Source of the DNA: BQJU01 sp964015035
Lineage (GTDB): Bacteria > Bacteroidota > Bacteroidia > Chitinophagales > Saprospiraceae
DNA: 64,000 nucleotides
Assembly (NCBI GenBank): GCA_964015035.1
Contig: CAXHCA010000005.1
Span: forward strand, 31,575 to 95,574
Direction of reading: 5' to 3'
The translations under genes were made by a program, and so were the position numbers. Numbering within the stretch: the stretch's first letter is position 1; each line of letters starts with the position of its first letter. Under the pieces are notes generated by a model. It was not told the origin of the DNA. It did no database searches and saw only the letters and a list, made by a program, of their open reading frames with translations. Below, piece after piece: positions 44,407-53,375 of the stretch.

Positions 44407-44414
44407 TATATTTG
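44407..44414 (+). promoter_or_regulatory. Possible -7 box for the first mscS gene
   Basis: TATATTTG is an exact TAnnTTTG match; CTG (44385-44387), one base off TTG, lies 19 bases upstream. The gene starts 58 bases after the box. Confidence 0.4.
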
Positions 44415-44472
44415 TTATGTGTTGCATGACAATTAAGGATAGCCAATTAATCAAAACTTAATACCAATCGTT

Positions 44473-45279
44473 ATGAATTTTGACTTAGACAAAATCTCGG
44501 AAATGTTGATTGAATATGTCCCGAGAGTTGCAGGAGCCTTATTGACGCTGCTCATTGGCTTTTGGATCATCGGCCGTTTGACCAGTTACCTGAGAAAAGT
44601 ATTGGAAAGGCGCGATATTGACCCCACTATTCGGCCCTTTTTATTATCGCTGGTTAATGTAGGACTAAAAATATTGGTACTGCTGAGCGTAGCCAATCAG
44701 TTTGGGATCGAAACCACTTCCTTTATCGCCATTTTTGGTGCGTTGGCTTTTGCCGTTGGTCTGGCGTTACAAGGTAGTTTGGGGCATTTTGCAAGTGGGG
44801 TATTGTTACTCGTTTTCAAACCTTATAAAGTGGGGGACTTGGTCGAGATAGGCGGAGGTAAAACCGGAACAGTGAAGGAAATCCAGGTATTTAACACCAT
44901 ATTATTGACGCTCGACAATAAGAAGATTATCGTACCGAATGGTGTGGTGACAGATAATGTGATTACCAATATTTCCGGACAAGATATCATCGGAGTAGAA
45001 TTGACTTTCGGTATTGGGTACAACGACAGCATTGACAAGGCCCGCGAAATTATCTTACAGGTGGGCAACGATTGTCCTTATATTTTGGATGATCCCAAAC
45101 AAGCGGTAGTCGTTGCAGAACTGGGTGACAGCTCGGTGAATTTGGCTACCCGCCCCTTTTGCAAAAGTGAGGATTATTGGGCAACCTACTTTTATATGCA
45201 GGAGCATGTGAAGAAACAATTTGATCAAGGTGGTGTGAGCATCCCATTCCCACAGATGGATGTGCACATGGACAAATAA
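44473..45279 (+). CDS. Small mechanosensitive channel, MscS family (first of pair)
   Basis: A 268-residue membrane protein that releases solutes under hypo-osmotic stress. Three hydrophobic segments lie at about 17-37, 55-76 and 84-115; TM3 has the Ala/Gly pattern GALAFAVGLALQGSLGHFASGV that lines MscS pores. The cytoplasmic beta domain follows (KVGDLVEIGGGKTGTVKEI, VPNGVVTDNVITNISGQDIIG), then the alpha/beta domain ending FPQMDVHMDK. It is the size of E. coli MscS. A terminator closes it, and a second copy follows. Confidence 0.93.
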   Translation: MNFDLDKISEMLIEYVPRVAGALLTLLIGFWIIGRLTSYLRKVLERRDIDPTIRPFLLSLVNVGLKILVLLSVANQFGIETTSFIAIFGALAFAVGLALQGSLGHFASGVLLLVFKPYKVGDLVEIGGGKTGTVKEIQVFNTILLTLDNKKIIVPNGVVTDNVITNISGQDIIGVELTFGIGYNDSIDKAREIILQVGNDCPYILDDPKQAVVVAELGDSSVNLATRPFCKSEDYWATYFYMQEHVKKQFDQGGVSIPFPQMDVHMDK

Positions 45280-45295
45280 ACAAGTTTTTATTGGT

Positions 45296-45338
45296 GGCGC
45301 TGTTTGGTGGCTTTAATTTTTCCCAAACAGCGCCTTTA
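45296..45338 (+). terminator. Rho-independent terminator between the two mscS genes
   Basis: GGCGCTGTTTGG (45296-45307) and CCAAACAGCGCC (45323-45334) form a perfect 12-pair stem with a 15-base loop that includes five T; the trailing tract is short (TTTAAT). It separates the tandem channels, so they are probably transcribed apart. Confidence 0.75.
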
Positions 45339-45450
45339 ATAGGATATTGTAATAAACATCGTCTATTCTTAAATCGATCGATTTTTTTTGCGACGATTGT
45401 GAACTATTTCTAGCTCATTCCTTTATAGAGGGGAACACAAATCAACCTTT

Positions 45451-46287
45451 ATGAATATAGAGCTTATTCTCGAACAAATCCAGGCCTTTCTGGCCACTTA
45501 CGCACTGAAAGCCATTGGTGCAATTATCACCTTAATTATTGGTTTCTGGGTCATCGGTTACCTGACTCGTTTGATCAAGAAGGGCATGGAAAAACGCCAT
45601 ATTGAGGTGTCTCTTCGCAGCTTTCTGGGATCCATCGTCGGTATTGGTTTAAAGGCACTGCTGATCTTGAGTGTCGCCAGCATGTTTGGGGTAGAAGTAA
45701 CCTCCTTCATTGCCATTTTTAGTGCTTTGGCCTTTGCCGTAGGACTAGCATTGCAGGGAAATCTAGCCAATTTTGCCAGTGGTGTCATTATATTAATTTT
45801 CAAATTTTACAAAGTAGGCGATTTTATTGAGGCGCAGGGCCACTCCGGGACCGTAAAGGAAATCCAGATATTCCATACCGTCTTACTTGCACTCGACAAC
45901 CGCATCATCATTATTCCCAATGGTGCAATGACCAGTGGGCCTATCCAAAATTATACGGCACAAGGCGAACGTAGACATGACCTCACTGTAGGCATTGGCT
46001 ACGATGACGATATTGACAAAGCCAAGCAAATCATCACACAAGTTGTTGAAAACCTGCCCGATATTGAACACGAATTAGGCTATGATATTTTTGTAAAAGG
46101 CCTGGGCGACAGCTCCGTAAATTTTGCCGTAAGGTTTGTGGCCAAGAACGATTTCTTCTGGCCCGCATATAAGCTTTTCTGGGAACAGATCAAGAAAGAA
46201 TTTGACAAAAATGGCATTGGTATTCCATTTCCACAAATGGATGTTCATTTGAAAAAAGAGGAAGTGGAAGTAGAAAAAAAGGTGTGA
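45451..46287 (+). CDS. Small mechanosensitive channel, MscS family (second of pair)
   Basis: A 278-residue paralogue of the neighbouring channel, with the same three membrane segments, the pore helix SALAFAVGLALQGNLANFASGV, the beta domain (GDFIEAQGHSGTVKEIQIF, IIPNGAMTSGPIQNYTA) and a C-terminus ending FPQMDVHLKKEEVEVEKKV with a longer charged tail. The pore glycines and alanines are conserved, so it should gate like MscS. The different C-terminal tail may alter gating or assembly. It has its own upstream region of about 110 bases after the terminator. Confidence 0.93.
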   Translation: MNIELILEQIQAFLATYALKAIGAIITLIIGFWVIGYLTRLIKKGMEKRHIEVSLRSFLGSIVGIGLKALLILSVASMFGVEVTSFIAIFSALAFAVGLALQGNLANFASGVIILIFKFYKVGDFIEAQGHSGTVKEIQIFHTVLLALDNRIIIIPNGAMTSGPIQNYTAQGERRHDLTVGIGYDDDIDKAKQIITQVVENLPDIEHELGYDIFVKGLGDSSVNFAVRFVAKNDFFWPAYKLFWEQIKKEFDKNGIGIPFPQMDVHLKKEEVEVEKKV

Positions 46288-46369
46288 ATTTTTAAAATCC
46301 CTTGGTTCGATATGAAAATCAACAAAGTTTACGATAACTTTAAGGGTAGTTTTAAACAGACCCAACGCC

Positions 46370-47740
46370 ATGGAAAACGAGGACCAACCGGATTTTAAAC
46401 CATCGACCCCAAGCAAATTCCAGCAATGGCTGGACAATCTGCAACAAGAAAGTTGGCAGCTGGAATTACTCGTTTCGGGCTTTGCCATTTTTTTGATTTT
46501 GGCGGCGTATGAACCACTACAAGAATTGGGACGCTCCGTAAGGTATCTTTCCCTCAGTATCACTCGCAATTTTCTTCTCAACGGTCCCTTTACCATCATT
46601 ATGCTCAGTTGGATATTTTTTCTCTTCAACCTGCTGTTGCATGTGGTGTTGAGAGGGTTGTGGATCAGTACACTTGGTTTGCGCTATGTATCCGGAGACA
46701 TTGATTATGCTCGGCTGGGGTATACCCAACGTTTTCGAACTATGTTGGAAAAGCGAATAGGAACTTTCGATCAGTACATCGAACGGTTGGAAAAATTGTG
46801 TAGCGTCGTTTTTGCTTTTACTTTTCTCACCTTTTTTGTATTTCTCTCCTTTGGCCTGTATTTTCTGGTCTTGGGCCTGATGGTTAACGCAATTAATGCC
46901 TTGGGACTCTGGGGAGTCCCCTCCTCAGTCTTTAAAATACTTTTGATCCTTTTCGTCATCTTTTACTTCGCAGCAGGATTGCTTTATATGGTGGACTTCC
47001 TTACATTAGGTTGGTTGAAGCGTAAATCCTGGGCCACTAGGTGGTATTTTCCCATTTATCGAGTGATGAGCTGGATCAGTCTTTCCTTTATCTATCGGCC
47101 AATTTATTACAATTTGGTAGACAACCGATTTGGAAGGAAGGTTGGTTTTCTCCTGGTGCCTTATATCGTCTTGATTATGCTGTTGAGTAGTCTGTATTTT
47201 GAAACACATGACTATTTTCCCAAAAATCAAAGCGAGGCCATCACCTTTTACAGAAATAATTATGATGATTCTCGAGACGAAGACATTTTGGTCACTTATC
47301 CATCGATCTCCTCCCAGTACATCAGCAATGGATTTTTGGACGTCTTTATCCCGTATCTCCCCGTACAGGATGATCGCACTCTCAGACTCATTTGTCCGGA
47401 TTTTACCCCTATAAAATCAACCAAGCTGAAGAGTGATATCATCATCATCAATGATGACGCAATAGATCAGAAGACTAAGGTAGATTCTTCTTTTTTATGT
47501 TTAAAACAACTGTCACGTGTTTACATCAATGACAGTTTATTTCACGACATTGATGCTTTGCTATTCGAACACCCCAGCCGACAGGAACGGGGGTTAAGGG
47601 CTACGTTTGATGTGGCCTACCTGCCACGTGGCAAACATTTGTTGAGAGTAGAAAAACAAAGGCGCTACCAAGGTGATTCTCCGGTAGTAGATAGCTTGTT
47701 TTGGGCCCCCATTACTACTATTCCGTTTTGGATGGAGTAA
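46370..47740 (+). CDS. Polytopic membrane protein of unknown function
   Basis: A 456-residue inner-membrane protein with about five or six transmembrane segments in the first 285 residues (near 33-53, 72-95, 145-175, 185-210, 255-275) separated by basic loops. A C-terminal extracytoplasmic domain of about 170 residues is beta-rich (YISNGFLDVFIPYLP, RTLRLICPDFTP, ARLPRGKHLL-type). No enzyme motif is apparent. It reads like a Bacteroidota-specific conserved hypothetical. It follows mscS by 82 bases and may be co-transcribed; a role in envelope or osmotic homeostasis is only a guess. Confidence 0.65.
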   Translation: MENEDQPDFKPSTPSKFQQWLDNLQQESWQLELLVSGFAIFLILAAYEPLQELGRSVRYLSLSITRNFLLNGPFTIIMLSWIFFLFNLLLHVVLRGLWISTLGLRYVSGDIDYARLGYTQRFRTMLEKRIGTFDQYIERLEKLCSVVFAFTFLTFFVFLSFGLYFLVLGLMVNAINALGLWGVPSSVFKILLILFVIFYFAAGLLYMVDFLTLGWLKRKSWATRWYFPIYRVMSWISLSFIYRPIYYNLVDNRFGRKVGFLLVPYIVLIMLLSSLYFETHDYFPKNQSEAITFYRNNYDDSRDEDILVTYPSISSQYISNGFLDVFIPYLPVQDDRTLRLICPDFTPIKSTKLKSDIIIINDDAIDQKTKVDSSFLCLKQLSRVYINDSLFHDIDALLFEHPSRQERGLRATFDVAYLPRGKHLLRVEKQRRYQGDSPVVDSLFWAPITTIPFWME

Positions 47741-47850
47741 GGAACAGCAGGTAGTGGCGAGATGCCGGAAGTCAGATCGAGACAACAGTGCATCATCAAC
47801 CAAAACTTTCCCGAACGGCCTGCCCCTCCTCTACTCCGGTCCAGGGTCTG

Positions 47851-48447
47851 TTACCACTCGTACAAATAATTATACTTCACGGTGATGTTATAAAAGTTGA
47901 ACGGCATATCGGCAACAGTGGTGTTTTGCAATTCACTCTTTGGGGTTTTGCCGGTGATGTTATAGGCAAATTCAAGCGCAAAACTGCTGATTTGCACGCC
48001 TAATCGTGGTGATACGGCCAGGTTAAAGCTGCTTTCTGAAGGGATGGTAGAGCTATTACCTGTTCCGTCCGATACTGTGATTTCCGGGGTCGAAATTTGG
48101 CCCAAGCCTAATCCCAATCCGACGTAAGGTTGCACAGTACCGTTCGTCAAGAAATATTCTCCTTTTGCCAGATAGAGGGTGGCTCCGTACGCAGAGACGC
48201 CAAATAATCCACCATCATTACCAAAAGCAATGGCATTGCCATTGTATTCCAATCCAGCGGCCAGCTGATCGGTGAAGAAATATTTGCCTTCCAAAAGGTA
48301 TTGTAACCCAAAGGAGCCGTCTTTCCCCAAATCACCGGTCAATTTTGCTGCACCCAATCCACCGCCGATGGCAATTTTTTGGGCATTGACATTTACGCCG
48401 AGTAAGAGTCCAAACATCAGTAAAGTACACGTCATTACGTTTTTCAT
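47851..48447 (-). CDS. Outer-membrane beta-barrel protein
   Basis: A 198-residue protein with a signal peptide (about 1-23, ending VNAQK) and then amphipathic, Gly/Tyr/Phe-rich strands typical of an eight-stranded OMP (GGGLGAAKLTGDLG, YLLEGKYFFTDQLAAGLEY, LGLGLGQISTP) ending in the aromatic YKYNYLYEW signature; the terminal aromatic residue is the usual BAM-recognition end. It starts at 48447; a start at 48471 adds eight residues before the signal peptide. Function beyond a small barrel or porin-like role is not readable. Confidence 0.75.
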   Translation of the reverse strand: MKNVMTCTLLMFGLLLGVNVNAQKIAIGGGLGAAKLTGDLGKDGSFGLQYLLEGKYFFTDQLAAGLEYNGNAIAFGNDGGLFGVSAYGATLYLAKGEYFLTNGTVQPYVGLGLGLGQISTPEITVSDGTGNSSTIPSESSFNLAVSPRLGVQISSFALEFAYNITGKTPKSELQNTTVADMPFNFYNITVKYNYLYEW

Positions 48448-48690
48448 TGTAGGTGTATTTTGGTTTAACAATCAAGTTCAATTTTTCATTGCATCAGCGT
48501 GAAAAAGGTAATCAGGCAAAAATGATTTTAGAGGTAAGGCTTTGGTAATCAGGTGAAAAAAGTGTAAATTGGAGAACCAAAAGATCAAACCAGATGAAAG
48601 CGATAACCATTCTTCAGGGAGTACACCCGTGCTCAGATCCGGATGCTACTTGTAGGCAATGTCTTGCCGCTTTTCAATTGCACCAAGAAA

Positions 48691-48861
48691 TGAGAGCATG
48701 TTTGGAGGTCAACCTTTGGGCTGCAAAACAGCACTTTTTCGATGACACATCGTTCTTTTTTTATCCGTCTCGGCTCAGCCGAGATGCATTTCAAAAAACG
48801 CCTTGTTTCATCAAAAAAATGATGCTTTTCGTCAGCAAATCCAACCTCCAAGCATCCTCTG
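48691..48861 (+). repeat. Dispersed palindromic element, copy D (second subtype, decayed left half)
   Basis: The left end TGAGAGCATGTTTGGAGGT (48691-48709) pairs imperfectly with the right end (48844-48861). The central palindrome TCTCGGCTCAGCCGAGA is intact, but the CCGGTAAAACCGG hairpin of other copies is missing. The right half (GATGCATTTCAAAAAACGCC) matches copy C. It lies in the divergent gap between the beta-barrel gene and the effector-associated-domain gene. Confidence 0.75.
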
Positions 48862-48892
48862 AGAGCGTAACAGAAGTTAATAGCAGAAGCCT

Positions 48893-49657
48893 ATGACACC
48901 AGATTTTACGAAAGATGATCTCACCGGATGGATTGCCTCGGGAAAGGAAAATGAAGCGATGGATGCGTTGCTGAAAATTGCCAAATACCAATCTCGTGAG
49001 ATACAAAGCCTTATTTTTTTGACTTCTAACAAATACCGGAAGTTGCGACAGCAGTTGGCATTGGGCAGTATCTCCAGGGATAATGCGGGGGTGCTTTCTT
49101 CTGAAATCAATCAGAATCTGCTGAACATCATCGATCAGATCCGCTTGGAGGAGATTACTGAAAAAGAAGTCCAAAAACAGTTGGCTCGGGAGAAACGCAA
49201 GCAGACTGCCTGGCCATTGCTGCTCAGCCTGGCCGGGATCTTGGTGTTGGTGTTGGTGATGCTGTTTATGCAGGATCGATTGGGGCATGAAGAAACCGTG
49301 CAAATGCCAGAAAATCAATTGGTGCAATGGCGTGGAAACTGGGAGCAGGTTGTGGAAATCGGTCCCGGGAAAGAAGTGGGAGGCCCGTTGACTTTTGAGG
49401 TGCACGAGCAGGAAATTAAAGGCATTGCTCAACCTACTTACGCCAACGGAGTAATGACCAAGAATCGTTTATACAACATCGTTTTTACCCAAAACGGGAA
49501 GGTCCTCAAGGGAAAATGGAAGTACGAGGAAGTGCTGAATGGACCGGAAGGCAATTTTGAGTTTACCCTGAGCAAAGACCAACAATCTTTTACCGGTACC
49601 TACTACAGCGTCGATAACCCCAACGCTATATTTAAATGGTCAGGCAGGAGGAAGTAG
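48893..49657 (+). CDS. Effector-associated-domain (EAD)-like membrane protein
   Basis: A 254-residue protein. The N-terminal 90 residues are a helical module with LTGWIASGKENEAMDALLKIA, SLIFLTSNKYRKLRQQLALGSIS and INQNLLNIIDQIRLEE, which resembles effector-associated domain 11, a death-like adaptor found on CHAT proteases and other effectors in bacterial conflict systems. One transmembrane segment (about 106-126) then links it to a beta-rich domain (about 140-254; FEVHEQEIKGIAQPTY, FTLSKDQQSFTGTYY, FKWSGRRK). It could tether a receptor-like domain to the membrane for recruitment of an EAD-bearing effector. The EAD call is recognition by eye. It is upstream of an outer-membrane protein gene, with 66 bases between. 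Confidence 0.6.
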   Translation: MTPDFTKDDLTGWIASGKENEAMDALLKIAKYQSREIQSLIFLTSNKYRKLRQQLALGSISRDNAGVLSSEINQNLLNIIDQIRLEEITEKEVQKQLAREKRKQTAWPLLLSLAGILVLVLVMLFMQDRLGHEETVQMPENQLVQWRGNWEQVVEIGPGKEVGGPLTFEVHEQEIKGIAQPTYANGVMTKNRLYNIVFTQNGKVLKGKWKYEEVLNGPEGNFEFTLSKDQQSFTGTYYSVDNPNAIFKWSGRRK

Positions 49658-49723
49658 CGGGTGTATCTTTCTTACCCGGACTCTTCGTTCCTGATCTTCA
49701 TTTCATCACCAAACCCTTTTAAA

Positions 49724-50707
49724 ATGAAACAACCATTAAACCATTTGAAACATTTGTTCATTTCATGCTTGTTGCTCAGCAGTACCATACAAACGGTGCA
49801 GGGCCAGGAGTTTTACCGACCGTTGGACACGCTGGACATGTCCTTTTTTATTTCGGGAATTGCTGCCAATATTTTACCCAAAGACCGGGTAGAAATATTG
49901 ACATACAGTTCGATCAATTCCTATTGGTTGGCCATTCATCAATCCCCCCTGGAGTCACCGGTGCGGGACCGGTTGAGAGTTACCCAATTTACAACCAATG
50001 TAGAAGGCTATTTTGGCTTTTCAAATAGTCAGCGTTGGGACCTGGGATTGCGCTTGCAGTATGCGCGCTATCGGTTGGACAATGAAGCGCGCAGTTCCCC
50101 GTTTCGGGTGTTTGAAAACCTTGAAAATCCACCGTTGGAGAATGGATTGGATCAAAACTACCATGGGTTGACGGGGGTTGGCCTCCGAGCCAGAGTATTG
50201 CCAATTGCCAGTGTGCCCTCTTTGACCATAAATGCGGGCTATACGGTGGCCAGCGTTAAGTCGGAGGAGAAACAACAGCGCCTGAATGCGCAGCGGGATA
50301 TCCTTGATCTGGGCATTGCGTATTTTATTGACCTCAATCCCAATAACTATTACTATTTTTTGGCCAACACTTCAGCCTACCTGCCTAGCGAGACCTTAAA
50401 TCAGTCTCTTTATAGCAGCAGTGTCAGTTTTTTTATGGTACACTTGGCTTTTGGCCAAAAACTGGTGCTGTATCCTGGATTGTCCTATCATCTGACCTAT
50501 AAGCCGCCGACCTATGGGAATGGTTTTTTGGTGAAAACCAACGAGCAGTTGTTGGCTTTTGGAGGAATTCAATACCAACCCAGTTCGAATTTTAATATTA
50601 GCCTGAGCCTGGCTTATCCTCTGGTCTGGAAGGACAATAACCTACTGGTGGAGCAGGTCGGGAATAGCTATAGTTATGCGAGTTTAGGTTTGCGCGTTTT
50701 GTTGTAA
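49724..50707 (+). CDS. Outer-membrane barrel protein, conserved hypothetical
   Basis: A 327-residue secreted protein with a signal peptide (about 1-27, ending VQGQ). The remainder is a run of alternating Tyr/Leu/Gly-rich strands (QRWDLGLRLQYARYRLD, YHGLTGVGLRARVLPIASV, LAFGQKLVLYPGLSYHLTYK) ending in an aliphatic strand SYASLGLRVLL, as in outer-membrane barrels of about 12 strands. No motif links it to a known transporter. The start at 49724 puts the signal peptide first; an in-frame ATG at 49661 would precede it by 21 non-signal residues. It is in the same strand and likely operon as the EAD-like protein. Confidence 0.65.
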   Translation: MKQPLNHLKHLFISCLLLSSTIQTVQGQEFYRPLDTLDMSFFISGIAANILPKDRVEILTYSSINSYWLAIHQSPLESPVRDRLRVTQFTTNVEGYFGFSNSQRWDLGLRLQYARYRLDNEARSSPFRVFENLENPPLENGLDQNYHGLTGVGLRARVLPIASVPSLTINAGYTVASVKSEEKQQRLNAQRDILDLGIAYFIDLNPNNYYYFLANTSAYLPSETLNQSLYSSSVSFFMVHLAFGQKLVLYPGLSYHLTYKPPTYGNGFLVKTNEQLLAFGGIQYQPSSNFNISLSLAYPLVWKDNNLLVEQVGNSYSYASLGLRVLL

Positions 50708-50750
50708 TAGGCAGAAGCTGAAATCGACTAAATCAGTAGTGCTAAAAAAA

Positions 50751-50778
50751 GAAATGGGGCTAGAATTTCTAGCCCCAT
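50751..50778. terminator. Bidirectional terminator
   Basis: AAATGGGGCTAGAA (50751-50764) and TTCTAGCCCCATTT (50765-50778) form a perfect palindrome, with CTTT on one side and AAAAAAAG on the other, so it can terminate both the plus-strand barrel gene and the minus-strand lipoprotein gene. Confidence 0.85.
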
Positions 50779-50794
50779 TTTCTTTGCTATCCGC

Positions 50795-51700
50795 TTATTC
50801 ATTTCGAAATAAAATCAGTTGCCTCCCTGTTGTTTGGGAAGTAATCAACATGAAAGTTCGCTTTTCCTGGTTATCATGACCACAAGGAGAAGATATACTA
50901 TATCCACCAGGCAGTTGGCTATAGTCGATAAATTCGCCAATAAATGTTTCCTTGCCCAGGCCTTTTTCCGTGCGATCGATTTCAAATTGGATAAAATTGT
51001 TGAACTTGTCAATCACTCCGGTCACCGGATTGTTGTGGAAAAGATCGTCGTCTGTAGAGCCATTGCACCCGGCACTGAATTCCAGAGAACTGCCATTACC
51101 GACCATGGGTGGAGTTGTGGGGTCACCGGGCACCAGTTGGACGGATTCCTCCTTCACCATTCCTCCACTGCCGTCCGGCACAAAGATAGAATCGGGTTGA
51201 AACCAAATACAATATTCCGGATTGTTGGGACTAAACCAGGCATTAAAAATATTGGCAGGGGGAGCTACCGGAGGACTCGGAATTACTATGAGCGGCGGGG
51301 CCGGAGTAATGTACAAGGGGTTATGTGAAAAAAAACTTTCCTCTTTAACACTAAGGTTCGATAGCGGAATTTGCCCCCCACAGTCGGGATCTTCCACAAA
51401 CAATGAGACATCTCCCAGCACATCATCCGGTAAAGTGGCGATGATTCCGATATCTGCGATAAATCTGGTTTCTAGGGGAATATTTTCACTCCTGCCCGCT
51501 ACGCTGCGTTGGAGGTAAATATCCCGATCGGCCAAGAAGTTGATGGGTTGCGTTTTGATCAACATTTCACTACTCGCAGGTTTCACGGTGGTGTCTATTT
51601 CTGCATCAATACCGGCGTAGGTCTCGCAATCAGGATTGCAAGAGAAGAGCATCCCCATTAAGGAGACAAACAGCAATAATGGTGTCCTTGTCTTAATCAT
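50795..51700 (-). CDS. Hypothetical lipoprotein
   Basis: A 301-residue lipoprotein with a signal peptide ending in LFSCN (Cys21). The mature part is beta-rich with a Pro-rich stretch in the middle (about 133-155, with repeated PP and PSPP) and two Cys pairs (for example ECGG/CNGS-type). No known domain is recognised. It is probably in the outer leaflet or periplasm. It lies downstream of the coiled-coil protein gene on the same strand, 99 bases apart. Function unknown. Confidence 0.6.
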   Translation of the reverse strand: MIKTRTPLLLFVSLMGMLFSCNPDCETYAGIDAEIDTTVKPASSEMLIKTQPINFLADRDIYLQRSVAGRSENIPLETRFIADIGIIATLPDDVLGDVSLFVEDPDCGGQIPLSNLSVKEESFFSHNPLYITPAPPLIVIPSPPVAPPANIFNAWFSPNNPEYCIWFQPDSIFVPDGSGGMVKEESVQLVPGDPTTPPMVGNGSSLEFSAGCNGSTDDDLFHNNPVTGVIDKFNNFIQFEIDRTEKGLGKETFIGEFIDYSQLPGGYSISSPCGHDNQEKRTFMLITSQTTGRQLILFRNE

Positions 51701-51799
51701 TATTAAAGGTTTTGGAGTTAAGTAAATTTCTTTTCAGGGATAAGCGTCGGTTTTTTCTCTGTTCGGTGATAGGCCGGAGGGCGGATGTATTGCAAGGGC

Positions 51800-52960
51800 T
51801 TATAAATGATCGGCCAATTGTTGGATGACCTTTTGGCTATCTTTTTCCAGCTTATTTGTCATCGGACTGAGGGATGAAAGCATGGTAATTCCGATTTTTT
51901 GTGCTTTGTTCAAATTCCGATTTTGTAGAAAATTGGTCATTTCATTCATCGCAGGTTTGAGTTTCTCACGATGGATTTGCACCAGTAAAAAATCAAAAAC
52001 ACCGCGAAGGTCATTGCTTAATGACGGTGGTTTCCAGTACCGCTCTACACCCTCGAGATAAGCTTGATGATGGTTATTGATGTTGATAAAGGCCTTGCTG
52101 TAGCGGGCAATCGTTGCATTGTAACTTTGTGCATAATTGCTATTGGAAAAATACTGCTTCACCTGGGGCAGAATTTCTTGTAGATCTTTCAATGCAATTA
52201 GATAATTGGCCAGGCTGGAGGAGATGTCATCAAAGTGTGTTTTTTGCCGCAAATATTGTTCTTCCAAGGCTGCAAAAAGCTTGTGGGTAAGGTCGTCTAC
52301 CTGGCGGTTGAGATGCTGTAATTGTTGTTGATTTCGCAGCAGAGAATCCTGCAACCTTTGATTAGATTGCTGTTCATTTGCCACCTTTTGTCGTAGTGAT
52401 TCTATCGCTTTTTCGTAGGAAAGTTTCTGGTTTTCGTAGTACGCAATGGTGTCTAGCATGGTCCGCCCCAAGGCATTGATTTGATGTAGGGAGAGCTGGT
52501 TTTTGGCCTTTAGACGATCAATTTGTTTTGTTAAATCCTCCAACTCTTTCTCCAGAACCACTGGTGTTTGTGGCCCCACCACCACTATTTCCATTTCCAC
52601 TATTTCGACCTCCAAGGCAGGAGCGTTTTGCAAAGTGGCGTTAAGCTCGGCAGGCATATCCAATAGCCCTTCATGGGGAATGATAATGCGGTAATCTCTG
52701 GGACGGATCTCTAGTTTTAGTTCACTGTTTTTTAGTGCGAGTTTAAAGGAAAAATGACCATTCTGTTCTGTTTGGAGCTCGCTTTGAAAAACGCCATTCT
52801 CATAAATATAGACCTGGACTCCGGGTACTCCCCGGCGCTGGTCATCTACCTGTTCCATCAATTGGCCGCGAATTTCTATGATACCGGAAGGTTGTTGTGC
52901 AAGCACAAACAAAGGCAGGCATAGTCCGAGTAGGACCAAGGGGGGGCAATGGGTTTTCAT
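51800..52960 (-). CDS. Secreted coiled-coil protein with CarbopepD_reg-like domain
   Basis: A 386-residue protein with a signal peptide (about 1-22, ending LAQQ). A carboxypeptidase-regulatory-like beta domain (about 25-115; VPGVQVYIYENGVFQSELQTEQNG) is followed by a long coiled coil (about 128-245) with heptad-like LEKELEDLTKQIDRLKAK and LRQKVANEQQ segments, and a helical C-terminal domain. It looks like a structural or adaptor component of the envelope. The start at 52960 follows a strong promoter; an in-frame start at 52990 would lie close to the -7 box. A lipoprotein gene follows it on the same strand. Confidence 0.7.
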   Translation of the reverse strand: MKTHCPPLVLLGLCLPLFVLAQQPSGIIEIRGQLMEQVDDQRRGVPGVQVYIYENGVFQSELQTEQNGHFSFKLALKNSELKLEIRPRDYRIIIPHEGLLDMPAELNATLQNAPALEVEIVEMEIVVVGPQTPVVLEKELEDLTKQIDRLKAKNQLSLHQINALGRTMLDTIAYYENQKLSYEKAIESLRQKVANEQQSNQRLQDSLLRNQQQLQHLNRQVDDLTHKLFAALEEQYLRQKTHFDDISSSLANYLIALKDLQEILPQVKQYFSNSNYAQSYNATIARYSKAFININNHHQAYLEGVERYWKPPSLSNDLRGVFDFLLVQIHREKLKPAMNEMTNFLQNRNLNKAQKIGITMLSSLSPMTNKLEKDSQKVIQQLADHL

Positions 52961-52987
52961 TGAGTGTCTGTTTGAGGTTGAACCATT

Positions 52988-53018
52988 CAAAGTTAATGTA
53001 TTTTCAGGTCATTTTCAA
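52988..53018 (-). promoter_or_regulatory. Bacteroidota-type promoter of the coiled-coil gene
   Basis: On the minus strand: -33 TTG (53018-53016), a 20-base spacer and -7 box TAACTTTG (52995-52988), all at consensus spacing. It lies 27 bases before the ATG at 52960 and fixes that start. Confidence 0.75.
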
Positions 53019-53097
53019 TAGTTTATGATTCTCAGGGCGTAATGAGAAGGTCGTTCTGGTTAGATTGTTTTAAACGGGGCAAATGTTAACTGACCCC

Positions 53098-53263
53098 TTA
53101 GTGCATCTTTGGAGCTAATCATTCAGTTCCGGTAAAACCGGGATTTTGGAAGCTCTTTTCGGCTGTTTTTTCGTCCGTCTCGGCTCAGCCGAGATGCACT
53201 CAAAAATGAGCCTCGGGAGAGCCCAAAACCTGCTCTAAAGCGCTACCTCCAAACATGCACTTA
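53098..53263 (+). repeat. Dispersed palindromic element, copy E (short subtype)
   Basis: Left end TTAGTGCATCTTTGGAGCT and right end ACCTCCAAACATGCACTTA carry a few mismatches. The internal CCGGTAAAACCGG and TCTCGGCTCAGCCGAGA hairpins are intact. A right-half deletion (CTGCTCTAAAGCG in place of CTGCAATTTTCGCGGCTAAAGCA) shifts its reverse-strand reading frame relative to copies A, B and F. It lies between divergent genes. Confidence 0.8.
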
Positions 53264-53375
53264 GCAGAAATGTTGCCGTTGGTTAAACTAACCCCTCGAC
53301 CAAAGGTTATTTAAACATATTTCCTTCGAGAAACTGTTTTATAGCAATTTCTGAAAAACAGCAGCAAAATACGCC

